This document shows positions 62,295 to 64,000 of a stretch of DNA of 64,000 nt, piece by piece. The translations under genes were made by a program, and so were the position numbers. The notes under the pieces were generated by a model. It made no database searches and had not been told where the DNA came from. It saw only the letters and a program-made list of their open reading frames with translations. Location of the stretch: assembly GCF_900636765.1 (NCBI RefSeq), contig NZ_LR134313.1, positions 2,418,001 through 2,482,000 of the forward strand, given 5' to 3'. The DNA comes from Neisseria canis. Lineage in GTDB: Bacteria > Pseudomonadota > Gammaproteobacteria > Burkholderiales > Neisseriaceae. Each line of letters begins with the position of its first letter. The first letter of the stretch is position 1.

Positions 62295-62801
62295 ATGACC
62301 CAACCCACCAGCCGCGCCGTGTATGCGGGCAGCTTCGACCCGCCCACCAACGGCCATCTCTGGATGATACGGCAGGCGCAAACCATGTTTGACGAGCTGA
62401 TCATCGCCATCGGCATCAACCCCGATAAAAAAAGCACCTACACCATCGCCGAACGCTACGCCATGCTGGAGGCGATTACCCAAGAATTCCCCAATGTGCG
62501 CATTTATTCGTTTGAAAACCGTTTTTTGGTGGACTATGCACACGACGTGGATGCCAAATTCATTGTGCGCGGCATCCGCACCGCCTCCGATTACGAATAC
62601 GAACGCACCATCCGCTATATCAATTCCGACCTCCAGCCCGACATCCTCACCATCTTCCTGATGCCGCCGCGCGAATTCGCCGAAGTGTCTTCTACAATGG
62701 TCAAAGGCATGGTCGGCCCCAGCGGCTGGCGCCAGATGATACGCCGCTACGTTCCCGATGCGGTGTATGAAAAAATACTGGCCGATAACGAAGGCCGCTG
62801 A
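62295..62801 (+). CDS. coaD: Phosphopantetheine adenylyltransferase CoaD
   Basis: The 168-residue nucleotidyltransferase makes dephospho-CoA from 4'-phosphopantetheine and ATP. It shows the T/HxGH motif in [16 protein letters not shown] (residues 10-25), [12 protein letters not shown] and the [15 protein letters not shown] loop [12 protein letters not shown]. Length is as usual. It is divergent from ftnA and ended by an uptake-sequence hairpin. Confidence 0.96.
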   Translation: MTQPTSRAVYAGSFDPPTNGHLWMIRQAQTMFDELIIAIGINPDKKSTYTIAERYAMLEAITQEFPNVRIYSFENRFLVDYAHDVDAKFIVRGIRTASDYEYERTIRYINSDLQPDILTIFLMPPREFAEVSSTMVKGMVGPSGWRQMIRRYVPDAVYEKILADNEGR

Positions 62802-62808
62802 AAACCAT

Positions 62809-62842
62809 AATGCCTGTCTGAAAACTTTTTCAGACAGGCATT
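62809..62842. terminator. Uptake-sequence hairpin after coaD
   Basis: AATGCCTGTCTGAAAA and TTTTTCAGACAGGCATT form a stem 7 bp beyond the stop, with a T-run. Confidence 0.85.
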
Positions 62843-62864
62843 TCAGCATAAACCGGCTGCACCC

Positions 62865-62943
62865 TAGTGAATCAGCTTGAAAACAGTACGCTTGCCATAC
62901 TCGGGCTTGACCCGAGTATGACGATTAAGTGGATTGATTATAT
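62865..62943. repeat. Shortened palindromic repeat (79 bp)
   Basis: Starts TAGTGAATCAGCTTGAAAAC and ends TTAAGTGGATTGATTATA, with only one CATACTCGGGCTTGACCC core. It is an internally deleted form between convergent coaD and waaF; its end overlaps the waaF 3' end. Confidence 0.75.
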
Positions 62944-63948
62944 ATCTTTGTGCGCCCGGTTCCACACGATTTCCGGCGTCAGATTATTCAAACAATCCGT
63001 ATGCCCCAGCGGGCATTCACGCTTGAAACAAGGCGAGCATGACAGATTCAGGCTGACCACCTCGGCTTTCCCGCTCAAAGGCGGCGTATGGTCGGGGCTT
63101 GAAGAACCGTATATCGCCAGCAGTTTGCGCCCCAAAGCGGCGGCAAGGTGCATCAACCCGCTGTCGTTGCAAATCACCGTATCGGCGCAGGCCAATAAAT
63201 TCATCGCTTCCGACAAGCTGGTTTTGCCGCACAAATTGGCGCAGATGCCGCCACACAAAGCATTGATTTCTTCGCCGATATCGAAATCTTTTTGCGACCC
63301 GAAAATCCAGATTTGCCAACCATCTTCCGCATAACGGCGCGCCAGCTCGGCAAAATGCTTGGGCGGCCAGCGCTTGGCCGGGCCGTATTCGGCGCCCGGG
63401 CAGAACGCGAGTACGGGCTTTTCCGTGTTCAAACCGTGCGCGGCCAGTGCGGCTTGCTGGCTTTGCGGATTAACGGTGAATTGCGGGTTATCGGAATGGC
63501 CGTTAAACGCTTCCTGCGTGGGGTAAGCCAGCGCGGTATAGCGGTCGACCATTAGCGGCAAGCGTGCTTTATTAAGCTTGCGGATGTCGTTAAGCAGCAA
63601 ATAGCGCGATTCGCCCACATAGCCGGTGCGCTGGCGGATGCCGGTTGCCGCGGCAATCAGCGCAGATTTCAGCGAACCGGGCAGCACAATCACTTGGTCA
63701 TACCCCTTTTTGCCCAATTCACGCCCGACTTGCCAGCGTTTTTTCAATTCCAGTTCACCATGGCCGAACGGATTTTCAATGATGCGGCTCACTTCGGGCA
63801 TGCGCTCGAACACCGCCATCGACCATTTCGGCGCAAACACGTCTATCACGGAATTGGGATAAAGCTTGAGCAGGCGGCGGAACAGCGGCTGCGTCATCAC
63901 GCAATCGCCAATCCAACTCGGGGAAATAATGAGGATTTTCTTAGACAT
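62938..63948 (-). CDS. waaF: LOS heptosyltransferase II (WaaF/RfaF)
   Basis: The 336-residue GT9-family enzyme adds the second L-glycero-D-manno-heptose to the lipooligosaccharide core. Family motifs: ILIISPSWIGDCVMTQPLFRRL, FCPGAEYGPAKRWPPKHFAEL, ADTVICNDSGLMHLAAALG, AIYGSSSPDHTPPL and a late SLNLSCSPCFKRECPLGHTDCL cysteine-containing part. I set the start at 63948 (MSKKILIISPSW). It complements gmhA in the heptose pathway. Confidence 0.95.
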   Translation of the reverse strand: MSKKILIISPSWIGDCVMTQPLFRRLLKLYPNSVIDVFAPKWSMAVFERMPEVSRIIENPFGHGELELKKRWQVGRELGKKGYDQVIVLPGSLKSALIAAATGIRQRTGYVGESRYLLLNDIRKLNKARLPLMVDRYTALAYPTQEAFNGHSDNPQFTVNPQSQQAALAAHGLNTEKPVLAFCPGAEYGPAKRWPPKHFAELARRYAEDGWQIWIFGSQKDFDIGEEINALCGGICANLCGKTSLSEAMNLLACADTVICNDSGLMHLAAALGRKLLAIYGSSSPDHTPPLSGKAEVVSLNLSCSPCFKRECPLGHTDCLNNLTPEIVWNRAHKDI

Positions 63949-64000
63949 TTTCGTCATCTGATGGCCGATGCCTGTCTGAAACCTAAGCAGACGGCTTTCA

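Overview
The window is chromosomal DNA of a Neisseriaceae bacterium. It is dense with the DNA uptake sequence TGCCTGTCTGAA (the TG-wadDUS dialect, known from the Neisseria wadsworthii / N. shayeganii lineage). It also carries AGGCCGTCTGAA (AG-DUS) copies, mostly inside genes. Correia-type repeats, the rsmI-yraN-gmhA-BON lipoprotein order and typical Neisseria housekeeping genes support this placement. The species is an inference.

Layout. 1-2301 (minus): narH, narJ and the first codons of narI; narG is not upstream of narH. 2837-15777: a type I-C CRISPR-Cas locus on the minus strand. Reading with transcription it runs: a 54-codon ORF coupled to cas3, then cas3, cas5c, cas8c (with an internal cas11c start), cas7c, a long imperfect hairpin, cas4, a DarT-DarG toxin-antitoxin pair, cas1, cas2, a leader, and an array of 36 identical repeats plus one degenerate end repeat. 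The darTG pair is AT-rich, I see no uptake sequence in it, and it splits the adaptation genes cas4 and cas1-cas2. It is the most unusual feature here.

15914-19300: copper genes (copZ, a YczE-like membrane protein, copA) and a decayed acetyltransferase. 19498-26851: CNNM/CorC-like protein, PepSY protein, bioB, a lipoprotein, an RBBP9-like fold lacking its serine, small proteins, exonuclease III and a RelB/YafQ-type toxin-antitoxin pair. 26962-31708: a TonB-dependent receptor with a Zur-box match, a secreted protein, a broken chrA and pyrE. 31840-41965: argA, Fe-trafficking protein, ornithine-lipid acyltransferases, phosphomannomutase, hflX, psd, cytX and a CDP-alcohol phosphatidyltransferase. 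42188-49612: a preQ1-I-like riboswitch ahead of queC, then queD, a 1744-residue exonuclease-RecQ-UvrD fusion and queE, all on the same strand. 49979-63948: DUF924 protein, CcoI/FixI-type P-ATPase, rsmI-yraN-gmhA-BON lipoprotein, lrgAB, NlpC/P60 peptidase, ubiB, a BI-1 family protein, ferritin, coaD and waaF.

Intergenic space is filled with three recurrent elements: inverted uptake-sequence pairs that look like terminators, Correia-like elements of about 155 bp, and a second palindromic family (core ATACTCGGGCTTGACC...) that shares the Correia-like terminal repeats.
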